Below are positions 1-5,392 of a stretch of DNA of 13,244 nucleotides, piece by piece. Numbering within the stretch: the stretch's first letter is position 1; each line of letters begins with the position of its first letter. The notes beneath the pieces are model-generated. The model was not told where the DNA came from. It saw only the letters and a program-made list of their open reading frames with translations, and searched no databases. This DNA is from Flavobacteriaceae bacterium (GTDB lineage: Bacteria; Bacteroidota; Bacteroidia; Flavobacteriales; Flavobacteriaceae). The stretch lies in NCBI GenBank assembly GCA_030590765.1, contig JAUVCP010000014.1, positions 1 to 13,244 on the forward strand, read 5' to 3'. Made by a program: the position numbers and the translations under genes.

Positions 1-2
1 GT

Positions 3-354
3 TTAACTTTACCAATCGATTGTATCAATAATAAAAATAGAACAATTATCTATACTTTTGATGAACAAATAGAAGCGAATGATCATTTAGGAATGGCATT
101 GATCTTAAAAACAAAAGAACTCAAAGCTACTGATAAGGCACGAAATACCGGAACAGGAAGATACATTGATGAAAACAGTCCGATTTCACATACCTATTAC
201 GCTGAATTACAAAACGAAAGTAACAAGGTTAGCTATTGTTTTTTTGGCCAGATGGGAGAAAACAAACGGTGTATTTAAATCACAAAAAGGATTTGAAGAT
301 ATGTTGATAAATGAATCTAATAAATTGGATAACCCGATAATAATAGAAATAACT
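3..354 (+). pseudogene. DUF4861 family protein, C-terminal part, frameshifted
   Basis: The 5' end lies outside the window. From base 3 an open frame reads about 90 residues (LGMALILKTKEL... then SHTYYAELQNESNKVSYC) and stops at 276-278. The family-like ending (FLARWEKTNGVFKSQKGF, then KLDNPIIIEI) lies in the +1 frame from about base 243. The two halves join cleanly if one T is removed from the seven-T run at 239-245, giving NKVSYCFLARWEKT. The combined tail resembles DUF4861 proteins, which Bacteroidota encode in pectin and other uronate-polysaccharide loci; their biochemical role is not settled, as far as I know. The position just upstream of kdgK-kdgA fits this. After the shift no stop precedes the kdgK ATG at 355. 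The break may be a homopolymer sequencing error or a true frameshift. The family call rests on remembered motif pattern only. Confidence 0.55.
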
Positions 355-1392
355 ATGAATCCAAAAATTATAACATTTGGCGAGATCATGTTGCGATTGG
401 CAACACCTGATCATTTACGTTTTCACCAAGCAACAGAACTGGAAGCAACCTTTGGAGGAGGAGAATCCAATGTAGCAGTATCATTGGCGAACTATGGTTT
501 GGATGTCGATTTTGTAACCAGATTGCCTAAAAATGATATAGGAGATGCAGCAATCAAAACATTACGTTCCTATAATGTGGGAGTAGATAAGATTGTAGAA
601 GGAGGAAATAGAGTCGGAATCTATTTTTTAGAAAGTGGAGCTATTAGCCGTGGATCTAAAGTAGTATATGACAGAGCATATTCCGCTATAGCGGAAATAA
701 AAAAAGGAATGATCGACTGGGATAAGGTATTTGAAGGAACAACCTGGTTTCATTGGACAGGAATTACCCCTGCGATCTCACAAGGAGCCTGTGATGTTTT
801 GGAAGAAGCAATAGCAAAAGCAAATGAAAAAGGAATTACCGTTTCAACAGATCTGAATTACCGTAAAAAATTATGGAAATATGGAAAACATGTACAGGAA
901 GTAATGCCAAAACTGGTTGCAGGTTGTGATGTGGTTTTAGGAAATGAAGAAGATGCTGAAATGGCTTTAGGAATCAAACCCGAAGGAGTAGATATAACAG
1001 GAGGACATGTAGAGGGGAAAGCCTATTTATCAGTTTCCAAACAGATCATAAAACAATTCCCAAGAGTTAAAAAAGTGATCACCACATTAAGAGGTTCGAT
1101 CTCTGCATCACACAATACGTGGGCAGGAGTACTTTATGATGGAAAGAAATTATATGAATCAAGACAATACGATATCACCCATATTGTAGATAGAGTTGGA
1201 GGAGGAGATTCATTTATGGGAGGATTGATCTACGGATTGAATGCATATGAAGGAGATGATCAAAAAGCATTGGATTTTGCAGTAGCAGCATCCTGCTTAA
1301 AACATACCATAAAAGGAGATTTCAATCTGGTAACCATTGATGAAGTAGAGAAATTGATGGGAGGAGATGCATCCGGAAGAGTAGCGAGGTAA
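355..1392 (+). CDS. kdgK: 2-keto-3-deoxygluconate kinase (PfkB family)
   Basis: Cytosolic sugar kinase of 345 residues that phosphorylates 2-keto-3-deoxygluconate (KDG) with ATP to give KDPG. The N-terminus MNPKIITFGEIMLRL is typical of KdgK. The substrate-binding glycine motif GGGESNVAVSLANYG lies at residues 34-48. The C-terminal PfkB signature DRVGGGDSFMGG lies at 279-290, and Asp285 is the expected catalytic base. The ATG at 355 is chosen because the protein aligns with the family from there. The longer open frame starting at 166 adds residues that belong to the upstream DUF4861 reading frame. kdgA follows after 34 bases, so the two are very likely co-transcribed. Substrate assignment (KDG rather than another 2-keto sugar) rests on family resemblance and on the neighbouring aldolase. 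Confidence 0.93.
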   Translation: MNPKIITFGEIMLRLATPDHLRFHQATELEATFGGGESNVAVSLANYGLDVDFVTRLPKNDIGDAAIKTLRSYNVGVDKIVEGGNRVGIYFLESGAISRGSKVVYDRAYSAIAEIKKGMIDWDKVFEGTTWFHWTGITPAISQGACDVLEEAIAKANEKGITVSTDLNYRKKLWKYGKHVQEVMPKLVAGCDVVLGNEEDAEMALGIKPEGVDITGGHVEGKAYLSVSKQIIKQFPRVKKVITTLRGSISASHNTWAGVLYDGKKLYESRQYDITHIVDRVGGGDSFMGGLIYGLNAYEGDDQKALDFAVAASCLKHTIKGDFNLVTIDEVEKLMGGDASGRVAR

Positions 1393-1426
1393 AGATTTAA
1401 AATTCAAAACTTATAATTTATAAATA

Positions 1427-2098
1427 ATGGCACAGTTTTCAAGAATAGAGGTAGCGATTAAAGCAAAAGAAATAGGTATAGTTCCGGTTTTTTATCACAG
1501 TGACCTGGAAATTACCAAACAAGTTGTAAAAGCTTGTTATGATGGAGGTGCAAGAATATTTGAATTCACCAATCGTGGAGATTTTGCACATGAGACCTTT
1601 GGAGAACTGGTAAAATATGCAAGCAAAGAATTACCCGGAATGATGTTAGGAATTGGATCTGTTGTAGATGGAGCAACCACTGCTTTATATTTACAACTAG
1701 GAGCAAACTTCATTGTTTCTCCAATTTTGAACGAAGAAATGGCCAAGATCTGTAACCGTAGAAAAGTATCCTGGATGCCTGGATGTGGTTCTTTATCAGA
1801 AATTAGTTTTGCAGAAGAACTGGGAGCAGAAGTTGTAAAGATATTTCCTGCAACACAGGTTGGAGGGCCGGACTTTATCAAAGCAGTCAAAGGTCCTTTT
1901 AAATTTACAAATATTATGCCTACAGGTGGTGTTAAACCAACCGAAGAAAATTTAAAAGAATGGTTTAAGGCAGGCGCTTATTGCGTTGGAATGGGATCTC
2001 AACTCATGGTCAAAAAAGAAAATGGCAATTTTGATTTCAAGGCTATTACCAAATCAATGAAGGATTCTATCTCCATTGCTAAAAAGTATAAATCTTAA
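1427..2098 (+). CDS. kdgA: KDPG / 4-hydroxy-2-oxoglutarate aldolase
   Basis: Class I aldolase of 223 residues (Eda/KdgA family) that cleaves KDPG to pyruvate and glyceraldehyde-3-phosphate, the last step of the KDG branch. The Schiff-base lysine is Lys138 in VVKIFPA. The general-base region IFEFTNRG (Glu46, Arg50) and the loop PTGGV (165-169) are present, as is PGCGSLSE (118-125), the counterpart of the PG-T-SE motif in enterobacterial Eda. Length is normal. The N-terminus MAQFSRIEVA is usual for Flavobacteriia, so the ATG at 1427 is secure. It follows kdgK by 34 bases, and a hairpin terminator lies about 75 bases past its stop. Together the pair suggests growth on pectin- or alginate-derived uronates; the window does not show which. 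Confidence 0.94.
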   Translation: MAQFSRIEVAIKAKEIGIVPVFYHSDLEITKQVVKACYDGGARIFEFTNRGDFAHETFGELVKYASKELPGMMLGIGSVVDGATTALYLQLGANFIVSPILNEEMAKICNRRKVSWMPGCGSLSEISFAEELGAEVVKIFPATQVGGPDFIKAVKGPFKFTNIMPTGGVKPTEENLKEWFKAGAYCVGMGSQLMVKKENGNFDFKAITKSMKDSISIAKKYKS

Positions 2099-2172
2099 AC
2101 TTTGAAAATTTACTGACGGATAGCTAATAATAAATCATTTCCTATCAAATCTAATGTACTCCTAAGAACTTG

Positions 2173-2206
2173 AAAACCATGTAAATCATAAGACTTACAT
2201 GGTTTT
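2173..2206 (+). terminator. Hairpin terminator after kdgA
   Basis: A perfect 12-bp stem (AAAACCATGTAA, 2173-2184, with its complement at 2195-2206) and a 10-nt loop, placed 75 bases after the kdgA stop. The stem starts with four A and ends with four T, so it could act on both strands and may also end the (-) tRNA transcript. Confidence 0.75.
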
Positions 2207-2230
2207 GATGCCAATTATATTGGCTAAAAG

Positions 2231-2304
2231 TGACCTCGACAAGATTCAAACTTGTAACCTCTTGAGCCGTAATCAAGTGCGCTATTCAGTTGCGCCACGA
2301 GGCC
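2231..2304 (-). tRNA. tRNA-Arg (anticodon ACG)
   Basis: A complete 74-nt cloverleaf on the minus strand, starting at 2304. Acceptor stem GGCCTCG pairs with CGAGGTC (one G-U pair), discriminator A, and no encoded CCA. D-stem GCGC/GCGC; anticodon stem CTTGA/TCAAG with loop TTACGGC, so the anticodon is ACG (Arg, CGN codons); variable loop of 5; T-stem ACAAG/CTTGT with loop TTTGAAT. The D loop has GA where GG is usual and the T loop has T at position 56, so the usual 19-56 G-C tertiary pair is replaced by A-U. No TAnnTTTG promoter lies directly in front. The nearest is at 2422-2429, upstream of a broken tRNA-like copy. Confidence 0.96.
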
Positions 2305-2337
2305 TTATATTTTCGACTTTAACCTTCTGAGCCGTAA

Positions 2338-2358
2338 CCCGTCTGCCGGCGTGGCAGG
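2338..2358. repeat. Palindromic GC-rich insert in the tRNA relic
   Basis: A 21-nt block between the anticodon-loop and anticodon-stem parts of the relic. It contains CTGCC (2343-2347), GGCGT and GGCAG (2353-2357), a short hairpin. Its GC content is far above its surroundings. CTGCCGGCAG-type palindromes are, as I recall, dispersed in intergenic regions of Flavobacteriia; no second copy was noticed in this window. Confidence 0.55.
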
Positions 2359-2374
2359 TCTGATGCGCTATTCA

Positions 2375-2392
2375 TCCCAATAGCTATTGGAA
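2375..2392. repeat. Palindromic insert CCAATAGCTATTGG in the tRNA relic
   Basis: An 18-nt block holding a perfect 14-bp palindrome, CCAATAGCTATTGG (2377-2390), inserted where the D loop of the relic would be. It resembles a CCCGATAGCTATCGGG-type palindrome I recall as common between genes in Bacteroidota, with a compensating change in both arms. That likeness is from memory and not searched. Confidence 0.5.
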
Positions 2393-2412
2393 GCGCCACA
2401 AGGCGCTTTTTT
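2391..2412 (+). terminator. Intrinsic terminator formed within the tRNA relic
   Basis: A 7-bp perfect stem AAGCGCC/GGCGCTT (2391-2397 and 2402-2408) with loop ACAA, running into a T tract to 2412. On the plus strand this is a textbook intrinsic terminator. Its stem is made from the acceptor and D-stem part of the tRNA-like relic. It faces the (-) DUF2007 gene and would stop (+) readthrough from kdgA. Confidence 0.6.
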
Positions 2413-2421
2413 ATTGGGCTG

Positions 2422-2429
2422 CAAATATA
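2422..2429 (-). promoter_or_regulatory. Putative -7 element for the tRNA-Arg locus
   Basis: On the minus strand this reads TATATTTG, a match to the Bacteroidota TAnnTTTG element. Transcription would begin near 2415, pass through the tRNA relic and then reach tRNA-Arg. No convincing -33 TTG is seen at the usual spacing. Confidence 0.4.
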
Positions 2430-2434
2430 TTTCT

Positions 2435-2453
2435 TTTTTCTAAATTAGAAAAA
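2435..2453 (-). terminator. AT-rich inverted repeat after the DUF2007 gene
   Basis: TTTTTCTAA and TTAGAAAAA flank a single central base, 14 bases past the end of the (-) DUF2007 gene. It could be a weak terminator, but the loop is too tight for a standard hairpin and the stem is nearly all A-T. Confidence 0.3.
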
Positions 2454-2467
2454 TATTTCACATAAAA

Positions 2468-2707
2468 TTAAATACCCATAACTTCTTCGAATTTTTCCAG
2501 AATTGGAGTAGCTTTTTCCTTGTCTTCTTCATAAATAAAAAGTTCAACCAATGAAGGAGATCCTCCATAAAAACCGGATCGTAAACCCGATTGAAAATTA
2601 TTTTTTACTAAAGAAGGAATTTTATTATCATCAAGATCCAATTGAAGTCTTTGAATTTGAATTAGAGAGCCTGTAAAAAAATTAATGTGTTTAGAGTGGT
2701 CATCCAT
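2468..2707 (-). CDS. DUF2007 domain protein (small, putative signal-transducing)
   Basis: A 79-residue soluble protein with no signal peptide or membrane segment. The pattern FFTGSLIQIQRLQLDLDDNKIPSLVKN at the N-terminus, followed by a glycine-serine-rich stretch and VELFIYEEDKEKATPILEKF near the C-terminus, is that of DUF2007, a small ferredoxin-like alpha/beta fold also found fused to other domains. Family members are labelled putative signal-transducing proteins, but no biochemical function is established that I know of. The ATG at 2707 begins MDDHSKHINFFTGS; a promoter-like sequence lies 25 to 53 bases upstream. The 50-residue gene at 2767-2919 lies upstream on the same strand, 59 bases away. 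It is most likely an independent short transcript. Confidence 0.8.
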   Translation of the reverse strand: MDDHSKHINFFTGSLIQIQRLQLDLDDNKIPSLVKNNFQSGLRSGFYGGSPSLVELFIYEEDKEKATPILEKFEEVMGI

Positions 2708-2731
2708 AATTATTGATTTTAGTTAAAGGTA

Positions 2732-2760
2732 CAAATTATATACCAAAAAAACTAAACCAA
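2732..2760 (-). promoter_or_regulatory. Putative promoter of the DUF2007 gene
   Basis: On the minus strand TTG at 2760-2758 is followed after 18 bases by ATAATTTG at 2739-2732, one base off the TAnnTTTG consensus. The predicted transcript would start near 2726, about 19 bases before the ATG. Confidence 0.4.
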
Positions 2761-2766
2761 TAAGCG

Positions 2767-2919
2767 TTAATCCAAGCTGTTTTTGGTTACAAAATAGCGC
2801 CATCCAATAATTATCATTTGAAGTTTGCTGGCCTTGCTCATGTCAAGTTGTTTCTTTGCAAGGCTTGGAAAAATAATCTTATTTGTCCTTGCTAAAACTT
2901 TAAAAAAGTGTTTTTTCAT
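2767..2919 (-). CDS. Small conserved-looking basic protein, 50 residues
   Basis: An ATG at 2919 opens a 50-residue frame ending in TAA at 2767-2769. It begins MKKHFFKVLARTNKIIFPSL and ends GWRYFVTKNSLD. The composition is basic (many Lys and Arg), with a central KKQLDMSKASKLQ stretch and no signal peptide or membrane helix. I recall a family of about 50-residue flavobacterial proteins with this layout (MKK-FF-LAK-NK---PS, LDL-KASK-Q, IGWR-YVTKNALD), often automatically labelled SsrA-binding protein on weak grounds; I do not endorse that function. A TATATTTG -7 element (2928-2935) sits only 8 bases before the ATG. Function unknown. Confidence rests on the fit to the remembered family, the promoter, and a complete frame in an otherwise empty gap. 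Confidence 0.7.
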   Translation of the reverse strand: MKKHFFKVLARTNKIIFPSLAKKQLDMSKASKLQMIIIGWRYFVTKNSLD

Positions 2920-2927
2920 AATGAGGG

Positions 2928-2935
2928 CAAATATA
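2928..2935 (-). promoter_or_regulatory. Putative -7 element of the 50-residue gene
   Basis: Minus-strand TATATTTG fits TAnnTTTG. Given the usual 5 to 7 bases from -7 to start site, the transcript would begin at about 2921-2923, leaving a leader of only 2 to 4 bases before the ATG at 2919. The terminator hairpin of the upstream M56 gene occupies the -33 region. Confidence 0.45.
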
Positions 2936-2939
2936 TAAA

Positions 2940-2969
2940 AAGTCAGGGCCTTTTAAAAAGCCCTGACTT
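2940..2969 (-). terminator. Terminator of the blaI-M56 operon
   Basis: A perfect 10-bp stem, AAGTCAGGGC (2940-2949) with GCCCTGACTT (2960-2969), and a 10-nt loop, 18 bases after the stop of the (-) M56 gene. On the minus strand it is followed by TTTATATATT. Confidence 0.85.
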
Positions 2970-2987
2970 AAATTTTGACAATAATAC

Positions 2988-4907
2988 TTATTTTTTTGTG
3001 ATAATCTCAATCACTCCATCTTTTCCTTTATCACCATATTTTTTAATGGCTTTTTCACCTTTAAGAACACTTATGGATTCTATATTGTTGGGATCCATAT
3101 CATCTATATTTCCATCTTTCATTTCTTTTCCATCAAGAATAAATAATGGAGTTTTGCTGCTCTTACTTCTGTATATGATATTTTTATTATTACTTGCATC
3201 TATCTTGTCTTCATCAATTTTGATGACAAATGAATTTCCATTTGTTGATTTACCTTCCTTGATGATTACTTTGTGGTTTTTATCATTTCCTCCCTCTACA
3301 TTTATAATCTTAACTTCTTTAATTTTAGTGGAATCACCTTCAATTTCCCCGTCAGAAATAAATATCATTTTTTTATCTGAATCAGAACTCTTATCATGAC
3401 CAACATGTAAATCATTTTCCCCATCAACTCTTTTTATCTTATAGGTATATGATTTCTTTTTATCTCCTCCCATGGTAAGAGTTGTGGAATCATTATTATC
3501 AGAAACCCATACCGATATATTTTTGTTTTCAGAATCGCCAATTTGTATGTCTTTGCTGTCATCAACAGTTACCGTAAAAGTTTTGTTCTCACCATCCTCT
3601 TCAGTTACAATTACCAAACCATTGTTTTCTCCTCCTGAAATAACCTTTGTATTATTATCTGAAAACCATACTCCTTTATCTCCTTTTTTACCACTTTTGA
3701 TGATAACGTTTTTATATTCTGTAGCATCACCCGAACTAAAAAGCACATTATGTATGTTATCCATTCCAGAAACATTACCTAAAGAAAGAGCTCCTTTTGA
3801 ATTAATATTTAGCATGATAGGTTTGATGGGAAAATCACTTTTTTGAGAAAAATTAGATTGATTGCCATTTTTATTCTTTACCGATATATTTATTCCGATA
3901 ATTTCATTATTCGAATTATATTTCAATTTTTTGTATTTAAAACTGATATCTTGAGATGCAAGTCTTGTCTTTAATTTTTCTAGATCGGTTTTAGAAAAAT
4001 CTTTGGTGATAATTTCTTCAACAAAATCTGTTTCAACTAATTCAATGGTTTTACTGATTTTTTGTTGAGCAATAACCTTTGTATTAAAAGTAAATACAAA
4101 AGCGATCAACATAGGAATGATCAATAAAAATTTAAATTGCATGGTATTGTTGCTTCGATTTTTTTGTAACATATCTATTCTTTTTTTGATTAATGAATTG
4201 TAAAAATTTGTAGTTAATGCCATTTGATAATCTGGCGAAATAGTTTTTAATAATAGGTGTTGGTAGTTTTGGTTTTTAGAAGTAATTCCCTGTGCATGCT
4301 CATCAGCAATAAATTCCAGATTTTTTTGAATTTCTCTAGTGTAAAGCCATACGAAGGGGTTAAACCAGTTAAATATTGCTAAAATTTGTATCAGTAAATT
4401 ATCAATACTATGAAATTGACTGGCGTGAATTTTTTCATGTGCAATGATCTGATTCAATTCATTTGTATTGTATGCATTAGAATTTAAAACGAGATACTTA
4501 AAGAAAGAAAAAGGAGCAATATCTTTGTTAGAACTCACAAATACAAAATTTCTTTTTTTAATTTTTGGATTTTTGTGCAAAAACCACAATAAGGAGCTTA
4601 ATTGAATTAAAAATTTTATAGAAAAAAAGAGGACACCAATTATATAAGCAATGATAAGAATCTGATTCCATGATAAAGAAGTTTCTTGTATTGCCGGGAT
4701 TTCCCCTTCATTAATAAACCCTGTATGAAGAGTGGTGTCTATAAATACGTATTCTTTTATAGTTATAAATGGTATTACCAATGCTGTGATTATTCCTGTG
4801 ATAAAATAAAACCGTATGGATTGAAAGAAAGTATCTCTTTGTAAAAATAGGATATAGAAAAAATTAAATAGACTTAGAATAAATGTTGACTTTAATAAAT
4901 ACTCCAT
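2988..4907 (-). CDS. M56 (BlaR1/MecR1-type) membrane metallopeptidase with C-terminal TonB-plug-like domain
   Basis: A 639-residue inner-membrane protein. Hydrophobic segments near residues 4-21, 33-49 and 81-109 precede the zinc peptidase motif HEKIH (157-161) and the downstream EFIADEHA (198-205), which supplies the third ligand. A further membrane helix lies at about 259-277. The rest, presumably periplasmic, is rich in Gly, Asp, Asn and Lys and contains three similar strands (VWFSDNN 413-419, VWVSDNN 466-472, MIFISDGE 514-521). The last 54 residues (PLFILDGKEM, IESISVLKGEKA, DGVIEIITKK) copy the plug motif of TonB-dependent receptors. By analogy with BlaR1/MecR1 it senses an envelope signal and relieves BlaI repression; the signal is unknown. 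The start is set at ATG 4907, one base after the BlaI stop, instead of an upstream TTG at 4934 inside blaI. Confidence 0.9.
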   Translation of the reverse strand: MEYLLKSTFILSLFNFFYILFLQRDTFFQSIRFYFITGIITALVIPFITIKEYVFIDTTLHTGFINEGEIPAIQETSLSWNQILIIAYIIGVLFFSIKFLIQLSSLLWFLHKNPKIKKRNFVFVSSNKDIAPFSFFKYLVLNSNAYNTNELNQIIAHEKIHASQFHSIDNLLIQILAIFNWFNPFVWLYTREIQKNLEFIADEHAQGITSKNQNYQHLLLKTISPDYQMALTTNFYNSLIKKRIDMLQKNRSNNTMQFKFLLIIPMLIAFVFTFNTKVIAQQKISKTIELVETDFVEEIITKDFSKTDLEKLKTRLASQDISFKYKKLKYNSNNEIIGINISVKNKNGNQSNFSQKSDFPIKPIMLNINSKGALSLGNVSGMDNIHNVLFSSGDATEYKNVIIKSGKKGDKGVWFSDNNTKVISGGENNGLVIVTEEDGENKTFTVTVDDSKDIQIGDSENKNISVWVSDNNDSTTLTMGGDKKKSYTYKIKRVDGENDLHVGHDKSSDSDKKMIFISDGEIEGDSTKIKEVKIINVEGGNDKNHKVIIKEGKSTNGNSFVIKIDEDKIDASNNKNIIYRSKSSKTPLFILDGKEMKDGNIDDMDPNNIESISVLKGEKAIKKYGDKGKDGVIEIITKK

Positions 4908-4908
4908 A

Positions 4909-5277
4909 TCAATGTAATTTTTTATTATTTTCAATAATAGAAATGATTTCCTTTAATTCTTCCACACTGATCTTCTCCTCTTTGGCAAAAAAAGAAACCA
5001 CATTTTTGTACGAATTCTCAAAATAATGCTGAATTGTTTTTTTCATAAATCCCTTTTTGTAATCTTCCTTTGAAATTGTAGGGTAGTATTGAAAAGTCTT
5101 TCCAAATGCGAGGTGATCAATAAACCCTTTTTCTTCCATATTTCTTATTATGGTTGATATGGTGTTATAATGAGGTTTAGGTTCGGGTAATTCGGCTACC
5201 ACTTCTTTTACAAAGGCTTTTTTAAGTTGCCAGAGAATTCTCATGATTTCCTCTTCCTTATTGGTAAGTTTTTCCAT
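4909..5277 (-). CDS. BlaI/MecI/CopY family transcriptional repressor
   Basis: A 122-residue cytosolic repressor. The N-terminal winged helix (MEKLTNKEEEIMRILWQLKK, then HYNTISTIIRNMEEKGFIDH as the recognition region, then GKTFQYYP as the wing) covers about residues 1-70. The C-terminal helices, about 72-118, would form the dimer domain. It precedes the M56 sensor gene with a TGATATG junction, one base between stop and start, so translational coupling is likely. Two identical 16-bp dyads sit across its own promoter, pointing to autorepression. In the classical system the M56 protein triggers loss of BlaI from the operator. No beta-lactamase lies nearby; the divergent antiporter gene is a possible second target. 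It ends in TGA, which shows TGA is used as a stop in this genome. Confidence 0.93.
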   Translation of the reverse strand: MEKLTNKEEEIMRILWQLKKAFVKEVVAELPEPKPHYNTISTIIRNMEEKGFIDHLAFGKTFQYYPTISKEDYKKGFMKKTIQHYFENSYKNVVSFFAKEEKISVEELKEIISIIENNKKLH

Positions 5278-5294
5278 GCTTAATGATTTGTGAT

Positions 5295-5324
5295 CAAATG
5301 TAAACTAAAAATATAGTTATACAA
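5295..5324 (-). promoter_or_regulatory. Promoter of the blaI-M56 operon
   Basis: On the minus strand TTG (5324-5322) is followed by exactly 19 bases and then TACATTTG (5302-5295), a full match to the Bacteroidota TTG-N19-TAnnTTTG promoter. The start site would be near 5289, about 12 bases before the ATG at 5277. Confidence 0.75.
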
Positions 5325-5338
5325 CTAAAAATATAGTT
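5303..5338. promoter_or_regulatory. Two tandem BlaI-type operators
   Basis: The dyad AACTAAAAATATAGTT occurs twice without change, at 5303-5318 and 5323-5338, with a 20-bp period (about two helical turns). The arms are AACTA and TAGTT. The first copy lies between the -33 and -7 elements of the blaI promoter and the second overlaps the -33. That is the expected site for an autoregulating BlaI repressor. Confidence 0.75.
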
Positions 5339-5392
5339 TTTAACAAAATTTTAAAATATAATTAACTTTATTTATCTGCTATATTATTCGTG

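Larger units (their letters stand above)
2321..2406 (-). pseudogene. Broken tRNA-Arg copy with two palindromic insertions
   Basis: Read on the minus strand from 2406, this stretch matches the 5' two thirds of the adjacent tRNA-Arg in three blocks: GCCTTGTGGCGC (acceptor and D-stem), TGAATAGCGCATC (D loop to anticodon stem) and TTACGGCTCAGAAGGTT (anticodon loop, 3' stem, variable loop). The blocks are separated by an 18-nt insert (2375-2392) and a 21-nt insert (2338-2358), each built around a palindrome. The T arm and 3' acceptor strand are absent; sequence runs on for 16 bases to the intact tRNA. It cannot fold as a working tRNA. The likely origin is a tandem tRNA-Arg duplicate disrupted by short intergenic palindromes. 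It should be transcribed in the 5' leader of the tRNA-Arg precursor. Confidence 0.75.

Noticed and set aside
239..245. Programmed -1 ribosomal frameshift on the T run
   Set aside because: A -1 shift enters a frame that stops within about 20 codons and lacks the family ending; only a +1 shift (or loss of one T) restores the protein.
166..354. A 63-residue N-terminal extension of KdgK
   Set aside because: KDG kinases align from MNPKIITFGE at 355. The extension matches the end of the upstream DUF4861 frame and is a result of the missing stop.
1537..1890. A 117-residue minus-strand open frame inside kdgA
   Set aside because: It mirrors a well-supported aldolase gene and shows no domain of its own.
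2231..2412. Attachment site of an integrated element at tRNA-Arg
   Set aside because: Integration normally duplicates the 3' end of a tRNA, whereas the copied part here is the 5' portion, and no integrase lies nearby.
2826..2868. Inverted GCCTTGC/GCAAGGC pair
   Set aside because: It lies within the coding sequence of the 50-residue gene, with a long loop and no T tract, so it is probably chance.
2908..3399. A 163-residue plus-strand open frame
   Set aside because: It lies antisense to the end of the M56 gene; it is rich in Ser, Leu and Phe as expected for the complement of a Lys/Asp/Asn-rich coding strand, and it fits no known family.
3472..3846. A 124-residue plus-strand open frame
   Set aside because: Antisense to the M56 gene, with the same biased composition and no promoter or family likeness.
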